Below are positions 35,785-48,166 of a DNA stretch of 64,000 bases, piece by piece; the stretch's first letter is position 1, and each line of letters begins with the position of its first letter. The stretch lies in assembly GCA_024742665.1 (NCBI GenBank), contig JANSYA010000007.1:62001-126000 (forward strand), read 5' to 3'. The DNA comes from a bacterium (lineage in GTDB: Bacteria; Spirochaetota; Leptospiria; Leptospirales; Leptonemataceae). A program made the translations under genes and the position numbers. The notes below the pieces were generated by a model. That model did no database searches. It was not told the DNA's origin and was given only the letters and a program-made list of their open reading frames with translations.

Positions 35785-36549
35785 CTATCTGGATTTCACC
35801 GGCGCTTTCGCGGAGCCTATCGCATTCGCCGCATTATTTCGAAGCGAAAATTCAGCCAGCAGCTCGATTACGCTGCGGGTCAGCTGTCGTGCGAAAGGCA
35901 AACGCTGCAATCGTAGCAGCTGGCGCAGTACAAGCATACTCAGCTGAATCAAGCGCCGCGTCCGCCGTCGATTCGGCGAAAGGTCGTGCAGCCAGAACAA
36001 TAGAATACCCAGTTGGTACAGCCAGAGCAGGTGCGGGCAGTGAGGTCGCAGTTCCGGTAGAATTTTCAGGCGCGAAGAATCCAGCAGGTGCGCGAAGACC
36101 GCGACCGCTTCTTCGCGCAGGGCGAGCATCTCCGGGTGAAAGGGCGACAATGGGCTGTCCGGTTCGATCGCGTTCTGAAAAAGTACCCCGACGAATTTTC
36201 GATGCGTTTCGAATTGTTCGAGGCGAAATACTAAAAGCGCCTCCAGTCGCTCGAAAAAATCCGGGCTGCTCGCGCAGATTCGCTCCATCTGGCTCCGCAG
36301 CTCCGCTTCGCTTTGCACGTAAAATTCCAGAACCAGATCGTTCTTGGATTGAAAGTGATAGTACGCGGCGCCGGCGGAGAGGCCGGCCGCTTCGGCGATG
36401 GCGCGCATGGTCGTGGCCTCGAAACCCTCGCGTTGAAAGAGCTGCAAAGCCGTCTCGTAAATCAGCGCCCGCGTCTGCTCGCGCTTCGGGGTGGCTTTGG
36501 CGCTGTCGCGCGATTTACGCGTCCCCTTTTTTGAATTGCGGGCGCTCAT
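35785..36549 (-). CDS. TetR-family transcriptional regulator
   Basis: This 254-residue protein has a basic N-terminal tail and a TetR DNA-binding domain at about 22-75 (ALIYETALQLFQREGFEATTMRAIAEAAGLSAGAAYYHFQSKNDL, written here as one helix-turn-helix region). A long helical ligand domain follows. Its ATG overlaps the TGA of the methyltransferase gene by four bases. A perfect 22-base palindrome upstream of the methyltransferase is a good candidate operator, implying autoregulation of the pair. The C-terminal 40 residues are Arg-rich and less typical. Confidence 0.9.
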   Translation of the reverse strand: MSARNSKKGTRKSRDSAKATPKREQTRALIYETALQLFQREGFEATTMRAIAEAAGLSAGAAYYHFQSKNDLVLEFYVQSEAELRSQMERICASSPDFFERLEALLVFRLEQFETHRKFVGVLFQNAIEPDSPLSPFHPEMLALREEAVAVFAHLLDSSRLKILPELRPHCPHLLWLYQLGILLFWLHDLSPNRRRTRRLIQLSMLVLRQLLRLQRLPFARQLTRSVIELLAEFSLRNNAANAIGSAKAPVKSR

Positions 36550-37508
36550 CGCCGCTCCGCTGTCACGATCAGGTAGGCGAAGCGGCTCCGGGCCATTCCG
36601 AGCAGAGGCGCAAGCATCGGCGCGATTAGATTTTCGCGGCGCTGCTTCGTCAGTTTCGCACCGCTGCGCAGCTCCTTTAATAGAAAGCGGGCGGTCACGG
36701 CCGGCACGTGTAAAACAGAGGGAGCGATGCGCCAGCTCAAATCCTCAATGCGGGGCTCGCCGAAACCCGCCTTGATCAGGGCCGCGCGAAATTCCTTCAG
36801 ACCGGCGAAAGTTTCCAGCGACCAGCAGCGGCAGATCGTGCGGGTGATCCAGTCGAGGGGCCCTGGCATCGGTCGGTGGGCCTGTTTTAAAAAGCCGTCG
36901 GCGATGACCAGTCGACCGCCGGGCTTTAAGATGCGCGCAGCCTCAGTTAAGAAATCGCCTTTGTCCAGGCCGGGAGCGTGGCAGACGCTCTCAATGCCGT
37001 AGACGCGATCGAAGGCGGCGTCGGGAAAATCGGTGCGGGTGAAGTCCATGCGTTCAAAGCGCGGGGCGGCGGCGCGATCATTCGGATCGGCGAAGTCCGC
37101 CAGCGCCCGGCTGCGGGCCTGCTCAATTTGCCAGGGCACGATGCTGATTCCCGTAACGTTTGCGTTTGCAAATCGGCGCGCGGCCGCTCGGGCGGGAGTG
37201 CCCAGACCGCAGCCGGCGTCGAGAATGTCGCCGGGCCGGTCGTCGAAATCCAGGCGATCGAAGACTTCGTCGTTCATACGGGCCAGCATCGCTTCGCGCC
37301 GAAAGGGATTCATGCCGATGGCAAAATAGCCGAAGTGCATGTTGAATTCCGGACTCCAGGCGGCGTAATCCGGTCCGGCCTCTTCATAGTACTCGATCAT
37401 CTCGTCGATCGCCGCGTCCGCCTGCCCGGCCTGCGGATGATCTTTCGGAAACGGCGTCGGGATTTTTTTCGGGACCGGCCCGGCGTCTCTGTTGGCGATT
37501 TGATTCAT
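36546..37508 (-). CDS. SAM-dependent methyltransferase (class I)
   Basis: This 320-residue class I methyltransferase has motif I ILDAGCGLGTPARAAA near residue 95, GISIVPWQIEQAR, and the later FDRVYGIESVCHAPGLDKGDFL and ILKPGGRLVIADGF motifs. The pattern resembles tocopherol/sterol C-methyltransferase-type enzymes acting on small hydrophobic molecules; the substrate is unknown. The start at ATG 37508 has an excellent GGGAGG ribosome site. It is the first gene of a two-gene unit with tetR and probably controlled by it. Confidence 0.87.
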   Translation of the reverse strand: MNQIANRDAGPVPKKIPTPFPKDHPQAGQADAAIDEMIEYYEEAGPDYAAWSPEFNMHFGYFAIGMNPFRREAMLARMNDEVFDRLDFDDRPGDILDAGCGLGTPARAAARRFANANVTGISIVPWQIEQARSRALADFADPNDRAAAPRFERMDFTRTDFPDAAFDRVYGIESVCHAPGLDKGDFLTEAARILKPGGRLVIADGFLKQAHRPMPGPLDWITRTICRCWSLETFAGLKEFRAALIKAGFGEPRIEDLSWRIAPSVLHVPAVTARFLLKELRSGAKLTKQRRENLIAPMLAPLLGMARSRFAYLIVTAERR

Positions 37509-37577
37509 GCAGCCTCCCGATCGCTCCGGCGATCCATATTCTGGATTGGACGGGAGCGGGCCAGGATTGCCACGACT

Positions 37578-37599
37578 TTTTTTGAACGCGTTCAAAAAA
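37578..37599 (-). promoter_or_regulatory. Perfect 22-base palindrome, likely TetR operator
   Basis: Six T, then GAACGCGTTC, then six A: perfectly symmetric, 70-91 bases upstream of the methyltransferase ATG. TetR-family operators are often this size and symmetric, and TGAACGCGTTCA-type cores are common. The tetR gene ends the operon. Confidence 0.6.
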
Positions 37600-37693
37600 T
37601 CATAGATCGGGCGCGATAGGCCTGCTGCGCGCATGCCGGCCCGGGGAGGCAACAATCGCTTGACACGTCATTGTTCGGGGTTCCTGTCAACTT

Positions 37694-38338
37694 ATGGTAT
37701 TTCACGCGTCTGATTCCCGTCTCCGCCTGGCGAGCGGAATGGTGCTCTGTGGCTTTATGGCCGTTGCTTTTGGCTTTGCTTCTATGGCCTGTAGCACGAC
37801 GAAGCGTAAGGATCAGGTCGAGGGTTCGCCGAAGACCCGCGCGGCGGCGATCGATATCGTGCGCCTGTCCCCCGGCGCGCGCCAGGCCCTGTCGGCGTAC
37901 GATCCCGGGTTTTTCGTAACCGGCTGTCGCGATGCGGCCTATTTCGAAGGCGATTCCGAAACGCGTCCGGACAGTGCCGCCGATACCGGCGCGCCCGCGG
38001 ACGCCGCCTTCACCGTCGAAGGCGATTTTAACGGCGACGGCGATACCGATCTGGCGGTGCTGGGTATGACCGAAAGTCATCGGGCTCTGCTGGCTCTGTT
38101 CTGCGCCGGAGACAACTGCAGCGTGATCGAAGTCGAACGCTGGCCGCGGACCCGCCGGGGCGAGTGCGAAGGCCGCCTGTTTTTGCGACCGGAGACTCCG
38201 GGGCTCAAGCGATCGCCGCGGGAAGCGCGCCCCTTGCGTTTGAAACATGACGCCGTGCGCATTTACTATGATCGCGCGGCCCAGGCGATCATGTACTATC
38301 AAAAAGACGGCTTTAATAGTTTCATCATGCACGACTGA
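37694..38338 (+). CDS. Lipoprotein with FG-GAP/EF-like DFNGDGDTDL motif
   Basis: The 214-residue product has a signal peptide ending in the lipobox FASMAC (Cys33), consistent with a lipoprotein. A mature region with VEGDFNGDGDTDLAVLG (about residue 117) resembles an FG-GAP/VCBS-type calcium loop. Two or three other cysteines may pair. No wider family was recognised. Start choice is uncertain: ATG 37694 has no ribosome site, and ATG 37739 leaves a normal-length signal peptide. A six-base inverted repeat TTGACA / TGTCAA (37660-37665 and 37685-37690) stands just ahead of 37694. Confidence 0.72.
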   Translation: MVFHASDSRLRLASGMVLCGFMAVAFGFASMACSTTKRKDQVEGSPKTRAAAIDIVRLSPGARQALSAYDPGFFVTGCRDAAYFEGDSETRPDSAADTGAPADAAFTVEGDFNGDGDTDLAVLGMTESHRALLALFCAGDNCSVIEVERWPRTRRGECEGRLFLRPETPGLKRSPREARPLRLKHDAVRIYYDRAAQAIMYYQKDGFNSFIMHD

Positions 38339-38343
38339 AACAT

Positions 38344-38387
38344 CGGGCCGGGGGCGCCGGGTCAGCATGAGATCCCGGTCTGGCCCG
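38344..38387. other. Stem-loop between convergent genes
   Basis: CGGGCC/GGCCCG outer and CCGGG/CCCGG inner arms could fold into an interrupted hairpin between two convergent stops (38338 and 38416). No U-run follows, so terminator function is uncertain. Confidence 0.35.
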
Positions 38388-38415
38388 GGGCTCCTCTACA
38401 GTCGGACCGTTTTTC

Positions 38416-41028
38416 TCAGGGCGTGCCGTTTCGCGTTTCCCTTTGTGCCGGCGTGGCGTCGGCGGCTTGTTCTTCGCTCATCGATTCGATCAGTCGGCGG
38501 GCCTCACTGCGAATTTGAGTGAAACGCCCCCGGTCGGTCCGATTTAATACCGGTAGATTCAGGTGTCGCATCATCCAGGTTTCCGTCGGCGGATGCCGGA
38601 AGTGACTCTGGGATGAACCGGTCAGCGCTTCCATTACCAGGCGCGAATACAAAATCGCGAACATAAAGCGCACCCCGGCCCGTGAGTTGTCCGGACGACG
38701 GCGCCCCATGCGTTCGCCGCGATTTTTTCGCACGCGATCTTCCTGCAGATAATAATCTTCGACGCACTCGCGAAAGGTTTTCTCGGCGGTCTTGAAATAA
38801 ATCAAATCATCCGCCAGGCAGTCGTGCACGAACTGCCCCAGGGCGAAGAGGAATGCCGGCGGCCCCGGCGCGCGAGCCGAATTCCAGATCAGGCGCAGCA
38901 GTCGGCCGTGATCGCCTCCGACGGGATAGTAGAGGGCATGGTTTAACTTTTGATACCAGGCGCCGGTCAAGAGCGAATCTTCCCGGGGATCGACGCCCAG
39001 TTCGGTCGGGTTGCGGGTTTCGCCGAGCACCTTCCCGCGAAACTCCGGAAAGTCCAGGCGATGGACTTCGCGCAGGCTATAGCAGGATCCCGGCAAAAGC
39101 AGCGTCAGCAAATTGCCCAGGTTCTCCGGCCCGCGCGATTCGCGCAGAACTTTGCTTTCTCTGCGCACTTCGCGGGAAGCCAGGTCCGGATCGACCAGGC
39201 AGGCGAGCTCCAGCAGGCACTCGACCGTGGCGCGCGTATTCATTTCCAGGCGAATCAGCCCGGGGCCCTCGCGTCCCGATTCCGGACGGTCCTTCCAGAG
39301 CTTCATGACCGGATTGAGAGTCACCGCTCCGTGGCGGTGACCCGGATTTAACGAATAGTGATTCGCGGTGCGCCGGACCGGCCGCAGGCGATGAAAGATC
39401 AGCTGGCGCGCGGCCTGTAAAATTTCCGTTTCATCGAAAGGGTTGCCGATGCGCTGGTCCTCCGCCAGGCGCAGCGCGCGTCCTGGGCCCGAATACATTG
39501 TGATCGGCGTGGACTCTGTGGTCTGCGGATTCGCGTCGACCGCGTCGCCGTCGGGAGCTGTGGTCTGCGCGGTCGTTGCTCCGCCTTCGCCTTCAGCTTC
39601 GTCGCCGTCGTTTTGGGTCGGATGGTCTTCGCCGTCGTCGCGCGCGCTGGCATAGGACTCAAAATAATCCGCGATTTCGGTTTCCGCCCGGCGCAGGCCG
39701 CCGACGATGCCCGCCACCGACTGCAGCTGTGCGAGATCCTCCCGCGCTGCGGCGAGACTCTCGGGCGAAGCCGCCGGCAAATTCTCGGGCGCATGCCAGC
39801 TTTCCAACAGAGCGCCGATGTTTCCGGGCGAATCTCCGGAGTCCTCCGACTCGATCCTCAGGCGTCGCGCGAATTCCCGCAGGGCGATCAGGCGCGCCAG
39901 GATTTGTTGCGGGGCGGAGGGCCGCGTCGTTTTCATCGCATTCGAATCGGAGCGCGGCTGCCCGGACAATTCGCCGAGACGTTCCAGAAATAGTTTTAGA
40001 TAGCGCCCGCGACGTTCCGCCAGACTGCGGGCCGCCGCCGGATCCCGGGGAGAGTTCGCGCGCAGCCGCATCATATAATTCAGTCGAGCGCGACGCAGGT
40101 CCAACCGGTAGGCCGCCGACGAATAGCCCGCGGCGGAGCGGGCGCGCGCCCGGGATTCTCCGAGCAGCTCCAGAGATTCCGCCATCGCCCGCAGATTCTC
40201 GGGCAGGCCGACTTCTCGCGAATCCGCGGCGAATATTAGCTTGCGCTCACTGGAACTCAGCGTTTTGAGATCCCCCGCGCGCCGCCGATGAATGAGAGTG
40301 CGCACGGCCGCGTCGCTGACACCGCGCTCGCCCCGGTCGGCGACGAGGCCGTCCAGATGCCGGAGCAAGCGCGTATCGATTTCCTGACTCAGGCGATCGC
40401 GAATTTGCGGCGGCAGCAGCGCGTCCGTCAGCCCGGTATATGCGACGTTGATCCGATCGAGCAGATCGCGGCGGCGGTCTTTGAGCGCCCAGAAAGCGCG
40501 ATAGGGTTCCAGGGCTTCGATGACGTCGCCGGTCACGTCGGTCAGATAATTCGAAAGATAATAAACGCGTCGCCGGGTGCTCGCGTCGCGGGAGCGCAGG
40601 TACTCGGCGTGAATTTTTTGGTGCAGCTGCGGCGGCACCGAACTCAGGGACTGGGCGTCGGGGATGCCGGTATCGAAGAAGGTATTCGGTCGAAAGAAAG
40701 GGCGTTCTTGAAATACCCGGATGTCCCGTCCGGCCAGAGCGCGGGCGACAGCCACGTCGAAAACGCGGTACCAGAATTCTTGAAAGCGTTCGGAGGCCCG
40801 GGTCGCGAATTCGCGAATCTCTCGATGAGATGGATTCGCGTTACCCGCGCGATACGGCGGAGTCAGCGGGTTTTCATAGCGCAGCCAGCCGGCCTGGAAC
40901 AAGTCCGCGGCGGACATATCGATCGTGCGAAAGCGCACCCGTCGCGGGCGAAAATAACGCCGGCCGTCCGCGTCGACCTGCAGGCCGGCCCGGTTGTCTT
41001 CTAGAAGATGCCGGACCAATTCGCTCAT
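38416..41028 (-). CDS. Large orphan protein, 870 residues
   Basis: No family was recognised. The protein has no signal peptide or membrane helix and is rich in Arg, Leu and Asp/Glu. It appears mostly helical, with an acidic low-complexity linker at about 460-505 (DDGEDHPTQNDGDEAEGEGG) separating an N-terminal and a C-terminal half. The C-terminal half has several Trp/Tyr-containing segments (WYQKLNHALYYPVGGDHG, FVHDCLADDLIYFKTAEKTF). It starts six bases after the HD-GYP-like gene stop, so the two are probably co-expressed. Leptospira genomes contain large cytosolic proteins of this sort, but I cannot name one as a homologue. Confidence 0.7.
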   Translation of the reverse strand: MSELVRHLLEDNRAGLQVDADGRRYFRPRRVRFRTIDMSAADLFQAGWLRYENPLTPPYRAGNANPSHREIREFATRASERFQEFWYRVFDVAVARALAGRDIRVFQERPFFRPNTFFDTGIPDAQSLSSVPPQLHQKIHAEYLRSRDASTRRRVYYLSNYLTDVTGDVIEALEPYRAFWALKDRRRDLLDRINVAYTGLTDALLPPQIRDRLSQEIDTRLLRHLDGLVADRGERGVSDAAVRTLIHRRRAGDLKTLSSSERKLIFAADSREVGLPENLRAMAESLELLGESRARARSAAGYSSAAYRLDLRRARLNYMMRLRANSPRDPAAARSLAERRGRYLKLFLERLGELSGQPRSDSNAMKTTRPSAPQQILARLIALREFARRLRIESEDSGDSPGNIGALLESWHAPENLPAASPESLAAAREDLAQLQSVAGIVGGLRRAETEIADYFESYASARDDGEDHPTQNDGDEAEGEGGATTAQTTAPDGDAVDANPQTTESTPITMYSGPGRALRLAEDQRIGNPFDETEILQAARQLIFHRLRPVRRTANHYSLNPGHRHGAVTLNPVMKLWKDRPESGREGPGLIRLEMNTRATVECLLELACLVDPDLASREVRRESKVLRESRGPENLGNLLTLLLPGSCYSLREVHRLDFPEFRGKVLGETRNPTELGVDPREDSLLTGAWYQKLNHALYYPVGGDHGRLLRLIWNSARAPGPPAFLFALGQFVHDCLADDLIYFKTAEKTFRECVEDYYLQEDRVRKNRGERMGRRRPDNSRAGVRFMFAILYSRLVMEALTGSSQSHFRHPPTETWMMRHLNLPVLNRTDRGRFTQIRSEARRLIESMSEEQAADATPAQRETRNGTP

Positions 41029-41034
41029 ATGATT

Positions 41035-42504
41035 TTAGCGATTCGTTTCTTCGGCCGCCGCGCCGGGTCGTTTCCGGCTGGCGGTCAATTCGCTCAAACG
41101 TTCATATAGTTTGGGATCGTAGTCCGGGTCGACGGCGTAGACGATATGGCGGGAGTCGTCTTTGCTTAATTCGAAGTGGGCGTAGCGCGGATCCGGTCGC
41201 AGGCGCTCCAGATTGAAGCTGCCAAAGCGCAGCTTCGGCGAGGTTTCGATGTCCGGGTAAATCGTCGCGAAGCGATCGATGCCGGGCTTGGATTGGTAGC
41301 GATTGGCGGCGGTGATCTGGCAGACTTCGAAGAAGGGTTTGCCGCCGGAGTCCCGCGAAGCGACGATGATATAATCGCCTTCGGCGAGAACTTTCTCGTT
41401 ATCGTTCAGACTCATCGAAACATGATCCAGGAATTCGCGCAGCACTCGATCGGTGTACGTGAAGAAGCTGTTGTTGATGATCATGCGAATGGCGCGATCG
41501 GGACTGAATGCGGGCCGCCAGGCGGTCTTCGACGTCAAGGACGCGAACTCCGAAGCGATGGCGATAATATTCGCGTCTTCGTCGAAGGGCAGGTCGGTTT
41601 TTAGAAGCGCGATCTGTTCGCGCACGTCCTGAGCGACGGCGGCTTTCGACGGATCGTCGCGGTACTTTTGTTCCATCAGCGTCAGGCGCGCCAGCAGTCC
41701 TTTTAAGGGCGGATAGTTGTTCGTCTGGGGATCCGTTCGTAGCGGGCGATGATGACATAGAATATTGCGTTTCACTCGCGCGTCGATGGTGCGTTCGTGG
41801 GCCAGCATCATGTACGACATCAGCGGATGGTTGCGAACGTACTCCATCTCTTTGCCGGTCAGACTGTCGCCGGTCGGCATATTCATTTTCGCGCAGCCGA
41901 TGTCGCAGAGCAGGGCGCTCATCATCAGCACGTTGACCATGTCCTGCATCTTTTGTTTATCGCGATGGGTCGTGGCTTTCATGCCCCGGGTTTTCATGGC
42001 CATGGCCACGACTGTGCGCTTGACCGCCAGTTCCACGTCGGCGCCCGCGTCGCCGCCGGCCATCAGCTCGATGATATTTACCAGGCCGTTCATGGCGTCC
42101 GGCTGGGATTCGAAATCCGAGAAGAGCTGGTTGAGCTGATCGCTCGACCTTTTGGCGTGCACCGAAGTGATGGTGGAGCGCTTGAGCGTATTAAATAGCT
42201 CCGCGGTGTCTTTGCTCAGTTCCTCGGCGTGGTTCTCGCTGAGCAGCTTTACGTCTGAGAGACCTTCTTCGGTGGTCGACTCTTCTTTTTTCCCGAGACC
42301 CAGGACGTCGGTATCGTCAGTATTGTAGTAGATACCCTGTTCTACGAAGCGCAGAACCCGATTGATTTCAGCCTCCGTCGCATCTTCTTTCTTATAAATA
42401 AGGATCTGGCCGTCCTTATTATAGAAGTGAACCGGGATTAGCTTTTCTTCCCGGAACTTATCAATGATTTCCGGGGTAAATTCGAAGGGTAGGTATTCGC
42501 CCAT
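41035..42504 (-). CDS. Degenerate HD-GYP-like protein
   Basis: The 489-residue protein has an N-terminal domain (1-65, PFEFTPEIIDKFREEKLIPVHFYNKDGQ type), a helical middle, and an HD-GYP-like core at about 180-320. The HD signature HDIGK reads CDIGCAK (ALLCDIGCAKMNMP), and only scattered His remain (RNHPLMSYMML, NILCHHRP); the GYP motif is not evident. It is therefore likely a non-catalytic or altered cyclic-di-GMP-type phosphodiesterase relative. The C-terminal domain (about 350-489) has no clear match. It is divergent from the ccr gene and heads a unit with the 870-residue orphan. Confidence 0.75.
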   Translation of the reverse strand: MGEYLPFEFTPEIIDKFREEKLIPVHFYNKDGQILIYKKEDATEAEINRVLRFVEQGIYYNTDDTDVLGLGKKEESTTEEGLSDVKLLSENHAEELSKDTAELFNTLKRSTITSVHAKRSSDQLNQLFSDFESQPDAMNGLVNIIELMAGGDAGADVELAVKRTVVAMAMKTRGMKATTHRDKQKMQDMVNVLMMSALLCDIGCAKMNMPTGDSLTGKEMEYVRNHPLMSYMMLAHERTIDARVKRNILCHHRPLRTDPQTNNYPPLKGLLARLTLMEQKYRDDPSKAAVAQDVREQIALLKTDLPFDEDANIIAIASEFASLTSKTAWRPAFSPDRAIRMIINNSFFTYTDRVLREFLDHVSMSLNDNEKVLAEGDYIIVASRDSGGKPFFEVCQITAANRYQSKPGIDRFATIYPDIETSPKLRFGSFNLERLRPDPRYAHFELSKDDSRHIVYAVDPDYDPKLYERLSELTASRKRPGAAAEETNR

Positions 42505-42699
42505 GGGTCTCTATTGGACGATTGTAATTTTGCAGTCCTGCCAGCGTAAATTGTTTTTGCAAAGCCGGGAGAATTTTCCGTCGTTCTCCTGGGAAGGGCG
42601 GTCTCAGAAAGGCCGCAGGCCCCGCAAAACCCCTGTTTGCCGGCTTTGTGGGTGAAATTTCGGCTGACCGGGGGCCCGGAACCTGAATTTGTGGCCTCC

Positions 42700-43950
<1,251 letters not shown>

Positions 43951-44215
43951 GCGACCGTCCACGGGTCGGCGCACCCCGGCTGAGCGTTGTGGTGTCGTCG
44001 GCCGCCTGTGTGGTTTCGGCGAACGGCTCGACCGTCGACGGTGATTTTTTCGGCGGTCGCGTCGGGTTTCGAAACCGCGCGTTTTCCGCTGCCGAAACCC
44101 GGGCCGGTCTGGACCGTGCTTTTCCCGGTCGTATTTTTCGGAGTTTCGCTTTTCGGAGCTTCGCTCCTATAATTCGGACCTCCGGTCCTCAGACTCATTT
44201 GGAACGAAACCAGGC
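43951..44215. other. Intergenic region between ccr and the ABC exporter
   Basis: These 265 bases hold no convincing gene. Near the end are short hairpins GGAGC-TTC-GCTCC and GGACC-TCC-GGTCC in tandem at about 44155-44190, possibly a leader structure or a weak terminator. Confidence 0.4.
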
Positions 44216-46333
<2,118 letters not shown>

Positions 46334-46351
46334 TACTCAGGTACAATTCTC

Positions 46352-46783
46352 ATGAAACAAAAGAATCTCTTAATCGTAGACGATAACGACAAATACGCCC
46401 GACTGCTCGAAGAACACTTCGCGCCCATGGGATACACTTGCGTGCGCGCTGTAACCGGCCTCGACGGCGACGAGAAACTGGCCGCACACCCGCCGCTCCA
46501 TTTCGACGTGATCGTGACCGACATTACGATGGAATCCCAGGCCGCCGGCATCTTCATGCTGGGCCGGATCAAGCCGTCTCAGTTCAACGGCACCCTGGTT
46601 GTGGCCAGCACCGGTTTCGACGTTTTCGGTGTGATGCCGCTTTCCCGACTGTTCTTTCGTCGCTACGGTGTGCACTACCTGGTGCCGAAAACCACCGTTA
46701 TCAAAGAAGAGCCGCTTTTCTATCCCATGGCACTTTTTTCGAAGCCGACCCGAAATTTTGTGGAACTGACGGCGGAAAATTGA
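46352..46783 (+). CDS. Stand-alone response-regulator receiver protein
   Basis: This 143-residue single-domain receiver has acidic pair Asp10-Asp11 (LIVDDND), phosphoacceptor Asp57 (VTDITM), a switch Ser in VVASTG and a Lys in VPKTTV. The C-terminus after residue 105 diverges and adds a 25-residue tail. No output domain or adjacent kinase is seen. It starts 18 bases after the ABC exporter stop, so the two may be expressed together. Confidence 0.8.
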   Translation: MKQKNLLIVDDNDKYARLLEEHFAPMGYTCVRAVTGLDGDEKLAAHPPLHFDVIVTDITMESQAAGIFMLGRIKPSQFNGTLVVASTGFDVFGVMPLSRLFFRRYGVHYLVPKTTVIKEEPLFYPMALFSKPTRNFVELTAEN

Positions 46784-46959
46784 TTTCCTCGCCGCAGAAT
46801 TTTCTGTCCCTTCGGGACTCCGATTTCGTCCAATAGGGTGTGGCCCGCGGTGACTGTTAAAAAAACAGCCTGCCCGGCCCACAGGGGTCTACGGCCTGTT
46901 CGATCCACTGGATCGTCAGGCGTGTCGGCTGGTGATGGAGTGGAATTTCGAAAGCTATT
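46784..46959. other. Intergenic region
   Basis: These 176 bases contain no feature I could support. Confidence 0.5.
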
Positions 46960-48054
46960 ATGAACAGACGAAAGTATAGCCGGCAAACGATTCTGCGATC
47001 GACGGGCATTCTATTATTGTCCGGCGTATTAGCCTATTCCTGCGGACCAAGTATTCCGGTTCGCTTCCCGCAATATCCACGCGCCACCGGCGCGAAACTC
47101 AAGTCCGTTTTGGAAGGCGGGCGCAATCTGGGCGTCATTGCGGCGAAAACCAATCCGGCCATTCTGCGCCGCATCGGCTATGAAAACGATTGGTCCGATA
47201 CGATGGAAGGAGCGGTTTCCACCGCCGTCAGCAAGAAGGGCTTTTTCGAAGTTGTCGATCTTTCCGGGCGCAAAGAGCGTTTGCGCGAACTTGCCTACAC
47301 TCAGAGCGGTATGACCGGAGAATCTCTGGCCATCGGTCGCGAGCTGGCGGTCAACTCAATGCTGACGGTGCAGATGACCAACGCTCCCCGCCAGGAGTGC
47401 AAGACCGAGATGGTCGCCGACTATTCCGGCTACGCGATGGAGCTGGCCCTGGCAAAAGCCCAGGGTGAGAGCACCGACAAAGCGAATTTGGAAAAGAAAA
47501 CCGGCGTGCTCTATTTGACCATCTTCGTGGTCGGCCGCCTGACGAGCGTTGAGACCGGTCGAACTGTAACCTATTCCCATACCCAGCCGTATCGCCAGGT
47601 GAGCAAAGCGGGCGATACGGACTGCCCCTCGGCGCTGCTGGCCTTTGACGGAGCCGTAGATCAGGCGGCCCGGGGCATTGCGGATAATCTGAGTCCGAGC
47701 ATCGTGGAGATTTCGGTGCCTCTACTCGAAGACGCTGACGACGTTCGTGACGACGAGTCCCGTGACATGGTCGGCGGATACCTTAACTCGGGCAATCAGT
47801 GGGCCGAGGTCGCGGATTTCGACCGGGCGGCAAAAGACTGGCGTCGGGCTTTGAATGAATCCAGCGGCGTGAGTATCTCGGCGCTCTGGAATCTCGCGGT
47901 CTATAGCTGGTATGCCGGCGAGTACGACGACGCGGAACGTTATTTCGAGCAAGCCCTGGACGGCGGCGGGCCCGACTGGCTGGACGGCGCCAAGCGCGAG
48001 TTGATGGCGCGCTTCTCTGAACAGAAGCGTTTAGCCGAAGGCGCGCGGCGTTAA
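46960..48054 (+). CDS. Lipoprotein with C-terminal TPR-like repeats
   Basis: The 364-residue product has a signal peptide with lipobox LAYSC (Cys28). The mature region (40-260) is a mixed alpha/beta domain with a GRNLGVIAA strand, SDTMEGAVSTAVSKKGFFEVVDLSGR and ELAVNSMLTVQM, resembling CsgG/LpoB-like lipoprotein folds, although this is a weak impression. A C-terminal TPR pair runs from about 275 (AEVADFDRAAKDWRRAL, WYAGEYDDAERYFEQAL). It probably sits on the outer membrane or in the periplasm. Function is unknown. Confidence 0.75.
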   Translation: MNRRKYSRQTILRSTGILLLSGVLAYSCGPSIPVRFPQYPRATGAKLKSVLEGGRNLGVIAAKTNPAILRRIGYENDWSDTMEGAVSTAVSKKGFFEVVDLSGRKERLRELAYTQSGMTGESLAIGRELAVNSMLTVQMTNAPRQECKTEMVADYSGYAMELALAKAQGESTDKANLEKKTGVLYLTIFVVGRLTSVETGRTVTYSHTQPYRQVSKAGDTDCPSALLAFDGAVDQAARGIADNLSPSIVEISVPLLEDADDVRDDESRDMVGGYLNSGNQWAEVADFDRAAKDWRRALNESSGVSISALWNLAVYSWYAGEYDDAERYFEQALDGGGPDWLDGAKRELMARFSEQKRLAEGARR

Positions 48055-48094
48055 GCTTGCCTTATTCGGCCTGATTCACAAAATGTGTTCTGAA

Positions 48095-48125
48095 GCATTG
48101 CGACGTCCCGGGGGCGTTGCAATGT
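48095..48125 (+). terminator. Hairpin after the TPR lipoprotein gene
   Basis: GCATTGCGACG and CGTTGCAATGT form an 11-pair stem with two G-T wobbles, about 40 bases after the stop at 48054. No strong U-run follows, so it may be a terminator or a leader structure for the M48 gene. Confidence 0.4.
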
Positions 48126-48166
48126 CTTAAATTCTCATCTTATTCTGCTTTGACGGCGAGGCGCTC

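Noticed and set aside
37660..37690. TTGACA/TGTCAA inverted repeat read as a promoter of the lipoprotein gene.
   Set aside because: The spacing and missing -10 do not fit a promoter; it could be an operator, but the evidence is too thin for a separate feature.
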